A stretch of DNA of 64,000 nt from contig JAUJYN010000041.1 in NCBI GenBank assembly GCA_030737835.1, positions 497,083 through 561,082 of the forward strand. Reading direction: 5' to 3'. This document shows positions 12,424 through 25,200 of this stretch, one piece after another (position 1 is the first letter of the stretch; each line of letters starts with the position of its first letter). The notes under the pieces are model-generated. The model saw nothing but the letters and a program-made list of their open reading frames with translations, was not told the DNA's origin and did no database searches. Made by a program: the position numbers and the translations under genes. The DNA is from Acorus gramineus. Taxonomy: Eukaryota; Streptophyta; Magnoliopsida; Acorales; Acoraceae.

Positions 12424-12486
12424 CTGTTGCTACCACACATAATCTGGAAGCTTCAGCTACACTTTGCCGACAATCAGCATATGCCT
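12424..12486 (-). other. Exon-like 63-bp segment, left arm (unidentified)
   Basis: On the minus strand this 63-bp block sits between a CTGGCAG acceptor-like and a CAG/GTAATG donor-like site and has an open frame reading AYADCRQSVAEASRLCVVAT. It is mirrored at 16020-16082. I do not recognise the family. It could be an exon of a neighbouring gene fragment or a chance frame. Confidence 0.35.
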
Positions 12487-12987
12487 CTGCCAGAAAGAAA
12501 AGAAGTTGTCAACAATTTAAATCTTCATCTGAAGAATGATTTCTTAAAATATAACAGAACCAGTTACATGATTAACTTCAATAAATTGCATACCTCCAAT
12601 ATTGTCTCGACCCAATACCACTTTCAGTAGCTATAGTTTGAGGTAAACTCAATCATTTGCATCGGTTCCTATCATGCTTTTCAAATAACTTTGTCCAGAA
12701 AATCAGAATTCTATTTAGGCATGGAAGTTTCTTTAAGGAAGATTGTAGCATTCATTTTAAAAATGACGCTCCTGTTGCTCTCCAATTAAAAAATGACACC
12801 CCCACCCACAAACAAGATTGGAGCATTCACGATGGAAGATTGAAGAATCCATATTCTTGATGCCCTTTCAATAAACCATCCTCTTTATTCACATCTAATG
12901 ATAGAGAATCTGAAGAGTTTGTCAACTGAATCGCTTTTGAAGTGAGTCCTTCCATCCACAGTATGGAAATGAAATAACTATTGAAAC

Positions 12988-14174
12988 CTAGCCTACAAGG
13001 CCCTTCTCCTCCATTTTCTCATAAATGTCAAATGCTTCAATCATCTGACCATGAATATAATACTCATTGATGAGTATGTAAAATGGTACATGATCAACAG
13101 GAACACCTGACTTTTGCATCTGATTAAAAATCGCTTTAGCCTCATGCAATTTCCCTTTCATGCAGTAGACTCTGATCAACTGCGTGTAAGTGATTTAATC
13201 AGGCTGACAACCTCTGCTGATCATTTTACTTTGCAGTTGGAGAGCAATAGGGACAAGACCAAAGGTGCAAGCACCACTTATTAACAAGTTATAGGTCACT
13301 AAATCAGGTAAGATCCCTTTTGAGACCATCTCCTCCTCCAATGATAGAGCATCTACAATATTTCCTACTATTGCATGTGCACGGATCAGGGCATTGTAAG
13401 TGAATACATTTGGCGTTACACCCAATTCCACCATTAGGTCTCTTGTCAAGTATGCGTTATTTAAATCTCCATACTTTCCAAAGCCATCAATTACAACATT
13501 CCAAATGAGAACCTCTGGAATCATAGAACATCCTAACATAATATGAAGAAGCTCAACAGCTTTAGCAACATTGCCATACATACAGAGCCCTTGAATGAGC
13601 ACTTTGTAGGAAATATGATTAGGCATAACATGGAAGAAAGACATCTTATGGTATATACCGCAAGCCTCATCCAATCTTCCAGATTTGCAAAGCCCACTTA
13701 AAAGAATATTGAATGTGAATATGTCTGGAAGAAAGCCCCTTTTGAACATTTCAGAAAGAAATCTATATGCAAGCTTCACATCATGAACTAAAAGAACCCC
13801 TTTAACGATGACATTATATGCAGTAATATCAAATCGCATACCTATCTGCTGCATCTTGTCCCAAAGTTCAAGCGCTTGAAATGTATTCCCATTCCTAAAA
13901 CACCAGTCAATGAGGATAGTTGACATAATCATATCTGCAACTTTGTGCTTACTCAGCAATTTCGGAAAAAAATTCATTGCATCCTCAAGAAGACCCCCGG
14001 TACAAAGCACATGAACAATAATTATGCAAGTTACTCTGTTAGGCATGATGTCACTATCAATCATTGTATTATATACATCAAGGGCTCCATCAATATCATA
14101 GCAACGACAATATCCACCAATAATTGTGCTATATGTAACACAGTCGGGAGAGACTCCTACCTCTGACATCTCTT
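12988..14174 (-). pseudogene. P-class PPR gene fragment, left copy
   Basis: The frame encodes at least ten 35-residue pentatricopeptide repeats (repeated N/D-x-x-T-Y-N-x-L-I signatures such as VTYSTIIGGYC, FTYNALIRAH, VTYNLLISG). Such proteins bind organellar RNA. The N-terminal part is cut off at the palindrome apex, so there is no native start codon or transit peptide. An in-frame TAA lies after the CQPD motif (about 13192-13194); the repeats continue in frame beyond it (ITYTQLIRVYC to EEKGLVG). The same TAA is in the right copy. Apart from that stop this copy is open. Confidence 0.9.
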
Positions 14175-14217
14175 TTGATATGGGAGGTATAATCTGTATG
14201 GTTTTCTTGCAATTTAT
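14175..14217 (+). repeat. 43-nt JMJ21-derived insert at the apex, left side
   Basis: These bases match JMJ21 exon 8 end plus intron start (6334-6376 in the left copy; 24036-24078 in the right) with one mismatch. The block contains GATATGGGAGGTATAATCTG and TGCAATTTAT. It is fused directly to PPR sequence, so both apex junctions are chimeric. The PPR frame runs through it on the minus strand only by chance. Confidence 0.93.
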
Positions 14218-14218
14218 G

Positions 14219-14287
14219 GAATATGTTCGTGGACCACGCAGGATTTGGTGCACTTCTACTACTGCCAGTCAGAGATCGGGTAACTTG
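14219..14287. other. Palindrome spacer (loop)
   Basis: This is 69 bp of unpaired sequence between the arms, of unknown origin. At its right edge (14280-14292) lies GTAACTTGCATAA, a 13-bp word also found in the PPR coding sequence (14472-14484 and mirror), a possible microhomology used in forming the junction. Confidence 0.85.
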
Positions 14288-14288
14288 C

Positions 14289-14331
14289 ATAAATTGCAAG
14301 AAAACCATACAGATTATACCTCCCATATCAA
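14289..14331 (-). repeat. 43-nt JMJ21-derived insert at the apex, right side
   Basis: Mirror of 14175-14217, with the same single difference from JMJ21. It is fused to the right PPR fragment. Confidence 0.93.
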
Positions 14332-15518
14332 AAGAGATGTCAGAGGTAGGAGTCTCTCCCGACTGTGTTACATATAGCACAATTATTGGTGGATATTGTC
14401 GTTGCTATGATATTGATGGAGCCCTTGATGTATATAATACAATGATTGATAGTGACATCATGCCTAACAGAGTAACTTGCATAATTATTGTTCATGTGCT
14501 TTGTACCGGGGGTCTTCTTGAGGATGCAATGAATTTTTTTCCGAAATTGCTGAGTAAGCACAAAGTTGCAGATATGATTATGTCAACTATCTTCATTGAT
14601 TGGTGTTTTAGGAATGGGAATACATTTCAAGCGCTTGAACTTTGGGACAAAATGCAACAGATAGGTATGTGATTTGATATTACTGTATATAATGTCATCG
14701 TTAAAGGGGTTCTTTTAGTTCATGATGTGAAGCTTACATATAGATTTCTTTCTGAAATGTTCAAAAGGGGCTTTCTTCCAGACATATTCACATTCAATAT
14801 TCTTTTAAGTGGGCTTTGCAAATCTGGAAGATTGGATGAGGCTTGCGGTATATACCATAAGATGTCTTTCTTCCATGTTATGCCTAATCATATTTCCTAC
14901 AAAGTGCTCATTCAAGGGCTCTGTATGTATGGCAATGTTGCTAAAGCTGTTGAGCTTCTTCATATTATGTTAGGATGTTCTATGATTCCAGAGGTTCTCA
15001 TTTGGAATGTTGTAATTGATGGCTTTGGAAAGTATGGAGATTTAAATAACGCATACTTGACAAGAGACCTAATGGTGGAATTGGGTGTAACGCCAAATGT
15101 CTTCACTTACAATGCCCTGATCCGTGCACATGCAATAGTAGGAAATATTGTAGATGCTCTATCATTGGAGGAGGAGATGGTCTCAAAAGGGATCTTACCT
15201 GATTTAGTGACCTATAACTTGTTAATAAGTGGTGCTTGCACCTTTGGTCTTGTCCCTATTGCTCTCCAACTGCAAAGTAAAATGATCAGCAGAGGTTGTC
15301 AGCCTGATTAAATCACTTACACGCAGTTGATCAGAGTCTACTGCATGAAAGGGAAATTGCATGAGGCTAAAGCGATTTTTAATCAGATGCAAAAGTCAGG
15401 TGTTCCTGTTGATCATGTACCATTTTACATACTCATCAATGAGTATTATATTCATGGTCAGATGATTGAAGCATTTGACATTTATGAGAAAATGGAGGAG
15501 AAGGGCCTTGTAGGCTAG
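14332..15518 (+). pseudogene. P-class PPR gene fragment, right copy
   Basis: This is the mirror of the left PPR fragment with the same repeats and the same TAA after CQPD (about 15309-15311). It has an additional private stop: the left copy reads CGA (Arg in GMRFDIT) where this copy reads TGA at about 14671-14673. The change is C to T in a CpG. The N-terminus is missing at the apex. It is not expected to make a full protein. Confidence 0.9.
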
Positions 15519-16019
15519 GTTTCAATAGTTATTTCATTTCCATACTGTGGATGGAAGGACTCACTTCAAAAGCGATTCAGTTGACAAACTCTTCAGATTC
15601 TCTATCATTAGATGTGAATAAAGAGGATGGTTTATTGAAAGGGCATCAAGAATATGGATTCTTCAATCTTCCATCGTGAATGCTCCAATCTTGTTTGTGG
15701 GTGGGGGTGTCATTTTTTAATTGGAGAGCAACAGGAGCGTCATTTTTAAAATGAATGCTACAATCTTCCTTAAAGAAACTTCCATGCCTAAATAGAATTC
15801 TGATTTTCTGGACAAAGTTATTTGAAAAGCATGATAGGAACCGATGCAAATGATTGAGTTTACCTCAAACTATAGCTACTGAAAGTGGTATTGGGTCGAG
15901 ACAATATTGGAGGTATGCAATTTATTGAAGTTAATCATGTAACTGGTTCTGTTATATTTTAAGAAATCATTCTTCAGATGAAGATTTAAATTGTTGACAA
16001 CTTCTTTTCTTTCTGGCAG

Positions 16020-16082
16020 AGGCATATGCTGATTGTCGGCAAAGTGTAGCTGAAGCTTCCAGATTATGTGTGGTAGCAACAG
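16020..16082 (+). other. Exon-like 63-bp segment, right arm (unidentified)
   Basis: Mirror of 12424-12486: an open 63-bp stretch between GGCAG and GTAATG, about 500 bp beyond the PPR frame. The family is not recognised. Confidence 0.35.
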
Positions 16083-18525
16083 GTAATGTAAATTAGCATT
16101 TCCATCTACATTTTGTTCTAGTGCTGTTGCTCCAAAATTGGGGTAGCTATGGTCTACCGTTTCTCAAAAAAAGAGTTGACAAGTAATAGTACATTAAAAA
16201 AAGCCACATTTGTTGACAGTTTTTGAGGAAAATTAATTGCTTCCAAATGATCATAAATACAGCAAAAGCTTAAAAACCAATGTTCCTTTAAAACACATGA
16301 ATTATGTAGCATCCTGGAGGAATTTGCTCTACCCATATAGTTTACTGTAGATGGCTGGTTGTTAAACCACATCAATCTTGTTCTGGCCTCTTCAATTTCT
16401 TTTAGTAGTCCTCCATGGCTGACGCTATTTTGATGAGATAAAACTTGCTCTCTTTTTTAATTTCTCTTCCTTTTATCAAACAATTGGATCAGAAGTGTGT
16501 TTCATGCATATTATATCTACAAATGTAAGTGCTTTTAAAAGGAGTTCATTTTATATTGAAGGAATGTTATGTGCGACCCCATATGAAGACATTTGCTCAC
16601 CTATGGCACGCACTATTCAGTTCCAGAACACTCGATATATGTATCTGGATTTCTCAACGCCCCAGGTAATCTTGCAGGAGCAAGTTGAGTTGCATTATGT
16701 TGTCTGCTTTCAGTGTGCATCCACCAATAACGGAAAAAAAAAAGAACCGATGGTTTCTCAAAACTTTTGTCAATTCAGTTAGATTTTAACTTTATGCTAA
16801 TAATTGATCAAATCAATTGAACCAGATTTAAGGACATGCATGTGCCATTCTTCTTCAACTATGATTGAACATTATCATACAATGCATGTGCCCTCCATTT
16901 ATATTTATAATACATCTATAAAAGTGAGATGATACGGATAAATTTGTCCTCAAGGGCATCATGGTAAGTTCACCTTAATAGGGACAGTTTTGTCATTTAG
17001 TTTGTGTTTTCCCCTCATGTCACAGGGTGGACCTTTTAAAAACACTAAAACAGGGTCCACTTCACTTCCCAAAATCACCCAACACCATCGTCAAAGATAA
17101 GCCCTTTCTCTCTGATTTTTCACATTGAGAATTTTCAGATTTTTTTGGCTGTGCTGCAATTTTCAACTCGTGGTTAGCTATGTTATTTTCCATCCAATCT
17201 TTGTTGTTTTACTTATCTACAGATATTTATATTTAATTCGCACGAAAGCCGCCTTTACAACATCACATAATCTGAACTGTTCTTTGCATTTTTTTTTTTG
17301 TTGAGTGATTCAATTATGTTTAGGGGTCTCTGCCTTTTTTTTTTTTTTGCTGCTTTGTTTCTCTTCTCATTAATTTTTGAGCAGCTCACACAGGTTTGGA
17401 GTCTTCGACCTTCACAGGTGTTATTGCTACTACACAAAAAAACACCCCTTTTTTTCCCAGAACCCCTAAATAGGGTCCCTTCGCTCCGTTGAATGAAGAA
17501 TTCCCTGCTCGACTATTGAGTTTTTAAGATCCATATAGATCCAACAATTGATAGTGCTAATTTAAACGTCTCACTCATGTATTACTAGACTGAGCAACAA
17601 TTGCCTGATGTGCTTTGCAGGAGCGAAGGTCAGAGTGGAATGCCGTCACCGGAGACGTGACTTAACACGGTTGATGGCGTGACAGGGAACACCCGCTTGT
17701 GCAAAATTCAGGTCGTGGAGGACTGATGAGTACTGTGAGTCCGTGTTGCCCAGAGCGACACGGTGTTGCCCGAATGTGCCCAGTTGCTTTGCACAATATC
17801 AGGAGGTTGATGACTAGGCATTAACCTATCCAATGTAAGAGCTTATAATCTACGTTTAGTGCAACTTATTCTTGTTTACGCTGCTTGAATATGTTGTGGC
17901 TTTATACAGTCACCTGTTGTGACTAGAGAGGATTTTTTTGTTAAACTGATTTGGTGTTATATAATATATATTTATCATTGCATCTATGATCTGTTTATTT
18001 CACTAGTTGTGAATCTAGATTCCTTTCTATTTTGTCAAGTCCTGATATCTCTCTTAACACACAGGGCCAAAACAAACTTTGATGTCATTTTAGAAGATTT
18101 TTATAACACTTGCATCCTAAAACATGTCACATCTCTCACAGAGATACTTGACAATGTTGTCAAGCACAACTAATATTGGGTTAGATTTTTATTTTATTTT
18201 TAAGTGGAAGGCACTCTACCGCAAGTAGGTTAGAATTGTTATTTCTTATCTACTTTTCATCCACCGTTAATATTCCATGTATCCAACTTAAACCGCAACA
18301 AAAAAAATGGTTTTAATGTTTTTCAGAGATAATGAGACATGTTTAATGATAATCAAAACGCAATGGAGAACAACAAGAAAAGGAAAAACCCTAATTTTCA
18401 TGCATTATAAGCTTTATATCTTCTTCCTTTACATGGTTCTTCTATAGGAGAAAGAGAGCCCCGCAACATTAGGAATTCCTAAACTATAAAAGCTTAAAAC
18501 AAGGAACCCATTATTACAACCATAA
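16083..18525. other. Noncoding part of right arm
   Basis: Mirror of about 9986-12423. It holds no recognisable gene, only the GC-richer block at about 17620-17820 and short T- or A-rich runs. Confidence 0.6.
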
Positions 18526-18963
18526 CATAGTTGTTCAGGCGACGGCTCGCCTAGGCGGGTAGGCAGGCTAGACGCCCTAAACGCATGAACGCCTAACAAG
18601 AAGATGAATTGAGCGGGTGCCAAGGCCCATTAGCCCATTTAACCTGGGCCTAGCCCGCTTAAAACCCTCCCGGCCCGCATCAGCGCTCGCCCAACCCTAA
18701 CTAAATGTTATTAAAAAGTGACGACTGAATTACCTCAAATCTCAAAAAAACAAACAAACAAACAAAAGATAACCATTTAGTTTTTGTATGTTGGTTCATT
18801 GGTTGATGGTTTTAAAACTATGGATTCTTAGTTATTGCAATGATTATTTTTCCCTTTTTGTTTCATTTTAATTTTTACACATTTTTATAATCTTGATGAC
18901 ATATAAATGTAATTAAGTATCGCTTAAACAGTTAGCCACCGCCTAGTCATCTAGACAACTATG
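18526..18963. mobile_element. hAT-type MITE, right-arm copy
   Basis: Mirror of 9540-9977, with the same CATAGTTGT ends and imperfect 8-bp duplications. Confidence 0.8.
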
Positions 18964-19101
18964 AATCATAATAAAAAAAAACTGCCTCAACAAGATCCAT
19001 TAAATAGGTGGATTATTAGCAATAATTGAGTGAGTTATTAATGACATTTATGAATTTGTCAACAAATTTCTAACGGAAATAATATGCAGTTCAATGCTTT
19101 T

Positions 19102-19656
19102 ATCGCTGAAAACGCCACAGTAAGATAACCGTCGAATTCACGTTGTGAACTCTGGTCTGGGTCCTCACCAGTTGTGGGCTTCTATGAAGGCACTTTTTCT
19201 TGGGTCTTATTTAGTGCCTGGGGTAGAAGTTGAACCAGAAATTTTCAGATATATTGAAAAAAAAAAAAACATTACTCTTGGGTTTGGGCGTTAATACTGA
19301 AGCATCATGACGTTGGTGTAGCCATTTTTTTAAGACTAAGGGCATTGAAATCCTAGCAAATACGTCAAGAGCCATGTAAATTTCTATCAAAACTATAAGT
19401 ATATCCTTGAACTGTTATTGTTAGTCAATATAATTTATGAGTCAATTTCTAACCTATTGAACTACAAATCTTCCATAAATGTGTCCTTGCAAAATATATA
19501 AATGTATCTAAGTCAATTTTAAATATAAAAAACTGCAACATACTCTATGATAACGCAGTATATACCATGTTATCATAGTATATGAAGCTGCAAAACGGAC
19601 TGCAAACCGAACTGAATGCATTAGCGCTCTTATGTTGTAACTAGACCACTGGGTTG

Positions 19657-19708
<52 letters not shown>

Positions 19709-19844
19709 TCACCCCCTGATTTCCTTCCTCAAATCTTCCAAAACAAACTGCGTGGGGCAGGGGACAACAAGGAAGGTGAGGGATCAGGTAAGAAAAAAAA
19801 GAGGAAGAAGAAAAGGGAATAGCTAGGCGAATACATAAGCTATC
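19102..19844 (+). repeat. Arm block, direct copy of 1-975
   Basis: Mirror of 8654-9400. It shares with that copy the absence of the two stretches found only at 1-975, so these two are sisters and the copy at the window start is older or separate. It includes a (CT)n(CA)n run at 19656-19710. Confidence 0.88.
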
Positions 19845-20196
19845 ATTTCACACTTATCACTAGTTTTAAGCATGAATGGAATTACATACTTTGATGGTAA
19901 CCTATCAATAATTTTTTCTCCGTGTTTTGTATGCTCAATTTTTTATATGCCAGGTCATATTCATCCAATTAGTGATTCACAGAATTACACCCCATTTTGG
20001 GGATATAAGTAGTATTGTTTGGAGCTTAAAAAAAAACAAAAGTATTACTTCAATCAAGACCATAAGATGTACTATAATAATTCAAGCAAATGATCAGAAT
20101 ACTCAAAATTGATCTCAATAAAGCATGGAATTTTGGCCATTCAACTTTAAGAAAAAAATTTATTTTTTTTTTTTTTTTTGAAGAAAAAAAAAATTT

Positions 20197-20238
20197 GGGA
20201 TGCAACACGAGGATTTCCCAGGAGGTCACCCACCCTAG
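20197..20238 (-). rRNA. 5S rRNA 3'-end fragment (right arm)
   Basis: Mirror of 8260-8301; the same 42-nt 3' third of 5S rRNA with a following T run on the minus strand. It is a fragment, not a gene. Confidence 0.85.
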
Positions 20239-20745
20239 AATGAGAATATACCCCGCTCTACACACTGAGTAAAGAACAGATTATCAAAAATATGTTAAAA
20301 ACAGAGAACTAAAAAAAGAGGTTGGGAGAGATGATTCACCTATAGACAGATTACTGAAATCAAGAATATGTGTAGGATGCCATTTCAATGGCCTTTTCGC
20401 TTGACTGCATCCATTTAGGGCACCATTAACCATCATCACAATAGCTTCTGGAGTAATTTCACCAAGGGACTTGTTAGGGACACATGGTTCCATGTGAATA
20501 TTGTCATCCATAATGTCTGTATGTATCCAAGTAGGAGAACCATGGAACTTATATTGTCCATCTTTATTCTAGTAAAGTATATAAATGATGTAAGAAGTCA
20601 AGACAGGTTTCAGAAGTGGAGACAGTATTTGAAAAAAATAAAATCAGAATTTTGAGAAACCTTGAATACATCTAGCAACATTGCAAGATCATGTGGAACA
20701 TACTCTTCAAGTTTATTGATCAAATTACCCGGAATAGGATCTCCC

Positions 20746-22238
20746 CTGCAAAATCAAGTAAATGAATATAATCCACATGGATTCCTCTTTTGCAGATAGC
20801 AGACTAGTGATACAGTAGTTGAAAACTTTTTGAACAGAACATACCCACAACAAACAAATCATTACATTATCATTATGTTGCAACATTTTTTATAAACATG
20901 GACTTCGCATCGGCCCTTTTATTTTTTTGATGGTGGTTCAGACCCATAAGTACGAGACCTTTAATTACATATTTCATTTATTATTTCTGTTCTATAGGTC
21001 AGAATTCATGATTTCATATTCATAAGAAATAAAACTACTTTCACAGAGGAAAAATTAAACTGTCTCTAAATATTGTGTTATGCTAAAAAAAAAAATCATC
21101 ATATTTCTCGCCTTTCTTCAAATTCACAATTAATGAACTAGCTTCAACATCCAGGTCCCTCACTGCATTTTTTTTAGATAAAAAATTGGTGGCGATGAGA
21201 GAAGGGTAATGAATTCTGCATTGGACATATAGGAATATGCTAAAGATTATCGTAGATCCCACTGAAAAAATGTTCCTTCTTAATCCGCATTTAGATTATT
21301 TTGAAAGCTTGGAGAGCAAAGAATGGCTCCTTATTGCATGAGCATAAGCTAAAGAACTATTTAGGTTTCCCACATGCAAACCGGCCATCACCAAGACATG
21401 GCAAGCCCATCCCTGGCTATAATTAACTGGCCTCTCAAGATTATGCATGATCCTTTACCCTACTCCAAATACATGGGGCAAGGCCTGTTGATTATAATAA
21501 TGGTTTTGGTGATCGGCGTAGTAAAAAAAATGACTACAGCAGCGACACAAACCTTGAGAACAAATCTTCCAAAGTAGACGTGGTTCCAGAGCTTAGACAA
21601 TAGGAACGACATCCCAATTTTTTTATTTTTTTTTAATATTTCAACTGTCAGCATAGATTCCATGAGATCAATATTTTTGTCTTTGAACAGATCGTTAGTT
21701 TTTACTTCCTGCATATGATGCATAAAACATTTACTAACTGCAAAAATTCAATGAGGCAATGAGCATTGATCAGATGCTTGTTAAAGAAGAATATAATTCT
21801 TCCAACTCTATAGTGGTGAACTTTTTGACCCCCATTTCCCCTTCATTTTAAATATACTCTGAAACATCAGCAGAATAACAAAAACAAGACCAGTATCTGA
21901 ATCTTAGTTAAATTGCACCTTTCTCGTGAAATTGCTTAACTACAAAATGTGTGTTGTCCTTTAAATCAGAAGGTCCTTAAAATGATAGACTCTTTCAATT
22001 AGTTTCTCTAAGGTTTCCCAAATATTCATTATCTTATACTAACTAAAAGCGAATAATTTCAGCATACCTTTCCATTTTAGATATTAGTATGATATACACA
22101 GCATAAGTCATAAACAGATAATAATATTTTATAACAGAAACAGTAATCGCATCCATGAAGCTTATTGTACAAACCCACCAGAATCAGAAACATGAGGAAA
22201 AAAAAATTAAAAGCCAAGGCATAAGTATTAAAAAGTAC
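20746..22238 (-). other. Intron 12 of right JMJ21; contains one deletion endpoint
   Basis: This is a 1.5-kb intron between exons 12 and 13. From 21079 onward (toward exon 12) it has no counterpart in the left arm. I see no recognisable gene. Confidence 0.75.
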
Positions 22239-25200
22239 CATTTAGCCAAACGGCTCAAAAGATCCCTCTTTCTTCTATTCATGCTTGCAATAAAAAGGGG
22301 CCATTCAAATGGTACAGTAAGGCATTCAGGAACTGCCATAATAGAAGCATTTGCATGAGGTAGACCTTCATCCTGGCCATTTAATCTTCTGTTTTGATGT
22401 ACCTTTCCTTCGTCATCTGGTGATATGAGACTTTGCATAGGTGGCAGGGGCAAGAGGTGAAGATTGCGCACTTTGTCTCCCAAAAATGAAGCTAAATTTA
22501 GAATATCTTCCTTCGGTAATTCATCTCTTCTGCAAAACAGAGATTTGCATGTTATAAAGTATATATTGGGCATGCCAAAGTTGTGCGCACTTCATACATG
22601 ACCATATAAAAAAAATGCTGACATAGCAAGTGGTGAACTTACAAATTTGCAAATATATCGCCTTTGCATCTCTTTGTAATTAAGTATGGCCAGATCCCTG
22701 TGCATGCAGAAATTCCCACTTCTCTTAACTCAAACTGCTGTTTGCTCCACACACCAAAATGGAAACCATCTATTGCAAGATTTTCATTAACCCAATCAAA
22801 TTTTGAAATCTCATGTGGAACACCTTTTCCATCCCATGGGACAGTTCTAATAAAACTATTTTCATGGACCACAAAACCACTAGCCATAACACCAGGAATG
22901 TTATCAATCAGTGGGGAGCTCTTCTCCTTAAGCAATGTGTAGAATTCAAGCTGCAAGCACACAGAGAGAAAATATGACATTTGAAATTATCAGTTCAATG
23001 AAAACCTAGTGAAATACCAGGTACCTCAGAGCCCAAACTATGGACAGAAGATTCCAAGCCCCCTTCAACATATATCTTAATAACATAGCCAGAAATGAGA
23101 TACACCTGTTTTGACATAATGCAGACAAACATCAAGTTGTTTTTAAGAGCCTGCAAACTAAACACTTTTTATCAACATTGTCAGGAATCATATTTATATC
23201 AATTTATTATTGCATTTCCAAATAGATGTTCCTACTTAATTACATATCCATGTAAGATAGAATGCCTAAAGACAAGGTAAATGTAGCTAATAAGTATTTT
23301 TACAAGACATCAATTAGAAAAACCAATAAGATAACTTGCTCAGATTCATCAGAAGCCTAGCTCCATAACTAGTCCAGTGATACCAGCTTTGTTTTGCAAG
23401 CTTCTTCAGAAGGATAGTTTATACATTCACATATAGATTTTATCACCCCTTTTACATCCAATCCGAAGAAAAAAGCATAATCTGCCAAAACTACATTGAA
23501 ATCTTAAAAAATCCATAGTTATCTAGATGAGATCAACAATGACGCATCAGATTTGGGCAAGACCATGAATTAAGTATGAATTGCAACATATAATAGAAAT
23601 TTAGCATTTAATACATGCTACTCAACAAGCTACCGCTTCAACAGAATGAAATTGGCTGCTGTAATGTTGATATTTTCAGATAACTAACATCAATAGCAGT
23701 AATTGAGGTCACTTACAGGATTGCTACCTGTGCCAACAGGAAGCCTCTCATCATCCACTGGACACGGCAAATTATGTGAAGCGCAAATTTCCATGACGCA
23801 TTCTAACCATCTTTTAGCATTAAGAGCTAAGCAAGCCCCCTGATAACAATAATTGAATAATTTAGAGAGTGCATATATTCTCAAATATGAATGCAAAAAT
23901 TAGGCAATTGAGCCAGGGCATGCAACAGATGCAGTATCTAACATGAGGTCTAAGATGCATAGAAATGCACAACAAAGGTGATTTGCACCATCTCAATGTC
24001 CTTATTTGAAAGATGGCACACTAACAGAATAAAAGATAAATTGCAGGAAAACCATACAGATTATACCTCCCATATCAAGCTTCTCATTTCCGGCTTCACA
24101 ACCCAAAGCTTGTGCAACCATAGTCTCAGTTCTCTTTGCCCTATGCAATTGCTTGAACACCAAATAGAATTGTAGTGGTCCCTATCTTGCTCCAAAAAAT
24201 TTGACAAGAAATCTATATCATAAGAAAAATCTTGATCCTCCAAGAATTCATTTTTATTGTTTCCACTTATGTCCATCTGTGTGTCTTCTTTAAGTTGTGT
24301 TCTAAGCCTCTTTTCTTTCCGTGTCATATCTGGGAAATTCAACTGATCTGTATCCAAGGAAGCATCGTTCATGACATCTGAAGGAGTGCAACCCCTCACA
24401 GCAAGCAATCCAGCACGAACAACTCCTTTATGACGATGGCCAGGAGCCATATCCAGGCAGACAAACTTGAAATTTGTTTCATTCACAAAGTTTTGAGTAA
24501 CTGCTATGGTGGTTTCCAGATTCAGCACACAGTGCCACCATCCACTTGGAACAAAAATCGTCTCCCCAGGTAGTTGGGTCATGATCAGCAAGAAGTGGGT
24601 ATACATCAAGCCACCACTGTAGGAGCAAAATAAGTGCAAGAAATAAAACATAAAAAGGGGTCCATTTATGATTCGATATTAACAAACAAATACATTTTTA
24701 GGTATTTATTAATCATCTGTACCCAGGTAAAAGTACCTGCAATGATGAGGGACTATCTATGTTGACATCACCATCTTCTTCGTTTACATGCACTGTGACA
24801 CCTGCTGGCACTCTTCCTGGGGGGTATAACGCCCACCTGCAAGAAAACATCACTTAATAAGCCCCTTTAGATGCTGAGCCTCCCATTAAGGGAAGCATAC
24901 ACCAGAGAACATGAATTATATAGTTAAAAGAAATGAGAATCATATCAGTATTGCCAAAAAAGAAAAGAATCCTATCAGCAACACTTTGAATGGAATTATT
25001 TTTTATAACATAAATTCCTTTAGCTAAACAATGTGGCAGGTTCAAATAATGTGAATTGTAAAAGTTTGAAAGTGGCTCACAATATCTGTTTCTTTGAAAT
25101 CTGGATGATACTCCAGATCCTATTGCGCATGTTAGCCTGATCCCTGACTATTTTGAAGTTTCTCACTAGCTGTTACTACTACTGGATTTGGCAATAGTTT

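Larger units (their letters stand above)
1293..14218 (+). repeat. Left arm of the large palindrome
   Basis: Read in reverse complement, this arm matches 14288-29121. The sum of matched coordinates is 28506 near the apex (12988 with 15518), about 28498 at 8 kb, and 30412 beyond the 1.9-kb deletion (5796 with 24616). The match covers introns, intergenic DNA, MITEs and microsatellites, so it is a genomic (not RNA-mediated) duplication. The outer end is near 1293, where exon 3 and its upstream intron match but nothing further does. Differences are sparse and many that I checked are C/T changes. Confidence 0.95.

Noticed and set aside
14129-14380. Two identical 83-residue frames across the apex read as a gene pair
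   Set aside because: They arise because the apex is an inverted repeat; each frame is antisense to the PPR fragment and the JMJ21-derived filler.
17690-17780. CTGATGAG motif resembling a hammerhead ribozyme core
   Set aside because: The second conserved core (CGAAAC) and a plausible stem II/III arrangement are missing nearby, on both this copy and its mirror at about 10730-10810.
21374-21723. Open frames in JMJ21 intron 12 as an extra gene
   Set aside because: They overlap on both strands, have no family features, and lie between well-defined exons 12 and 13.
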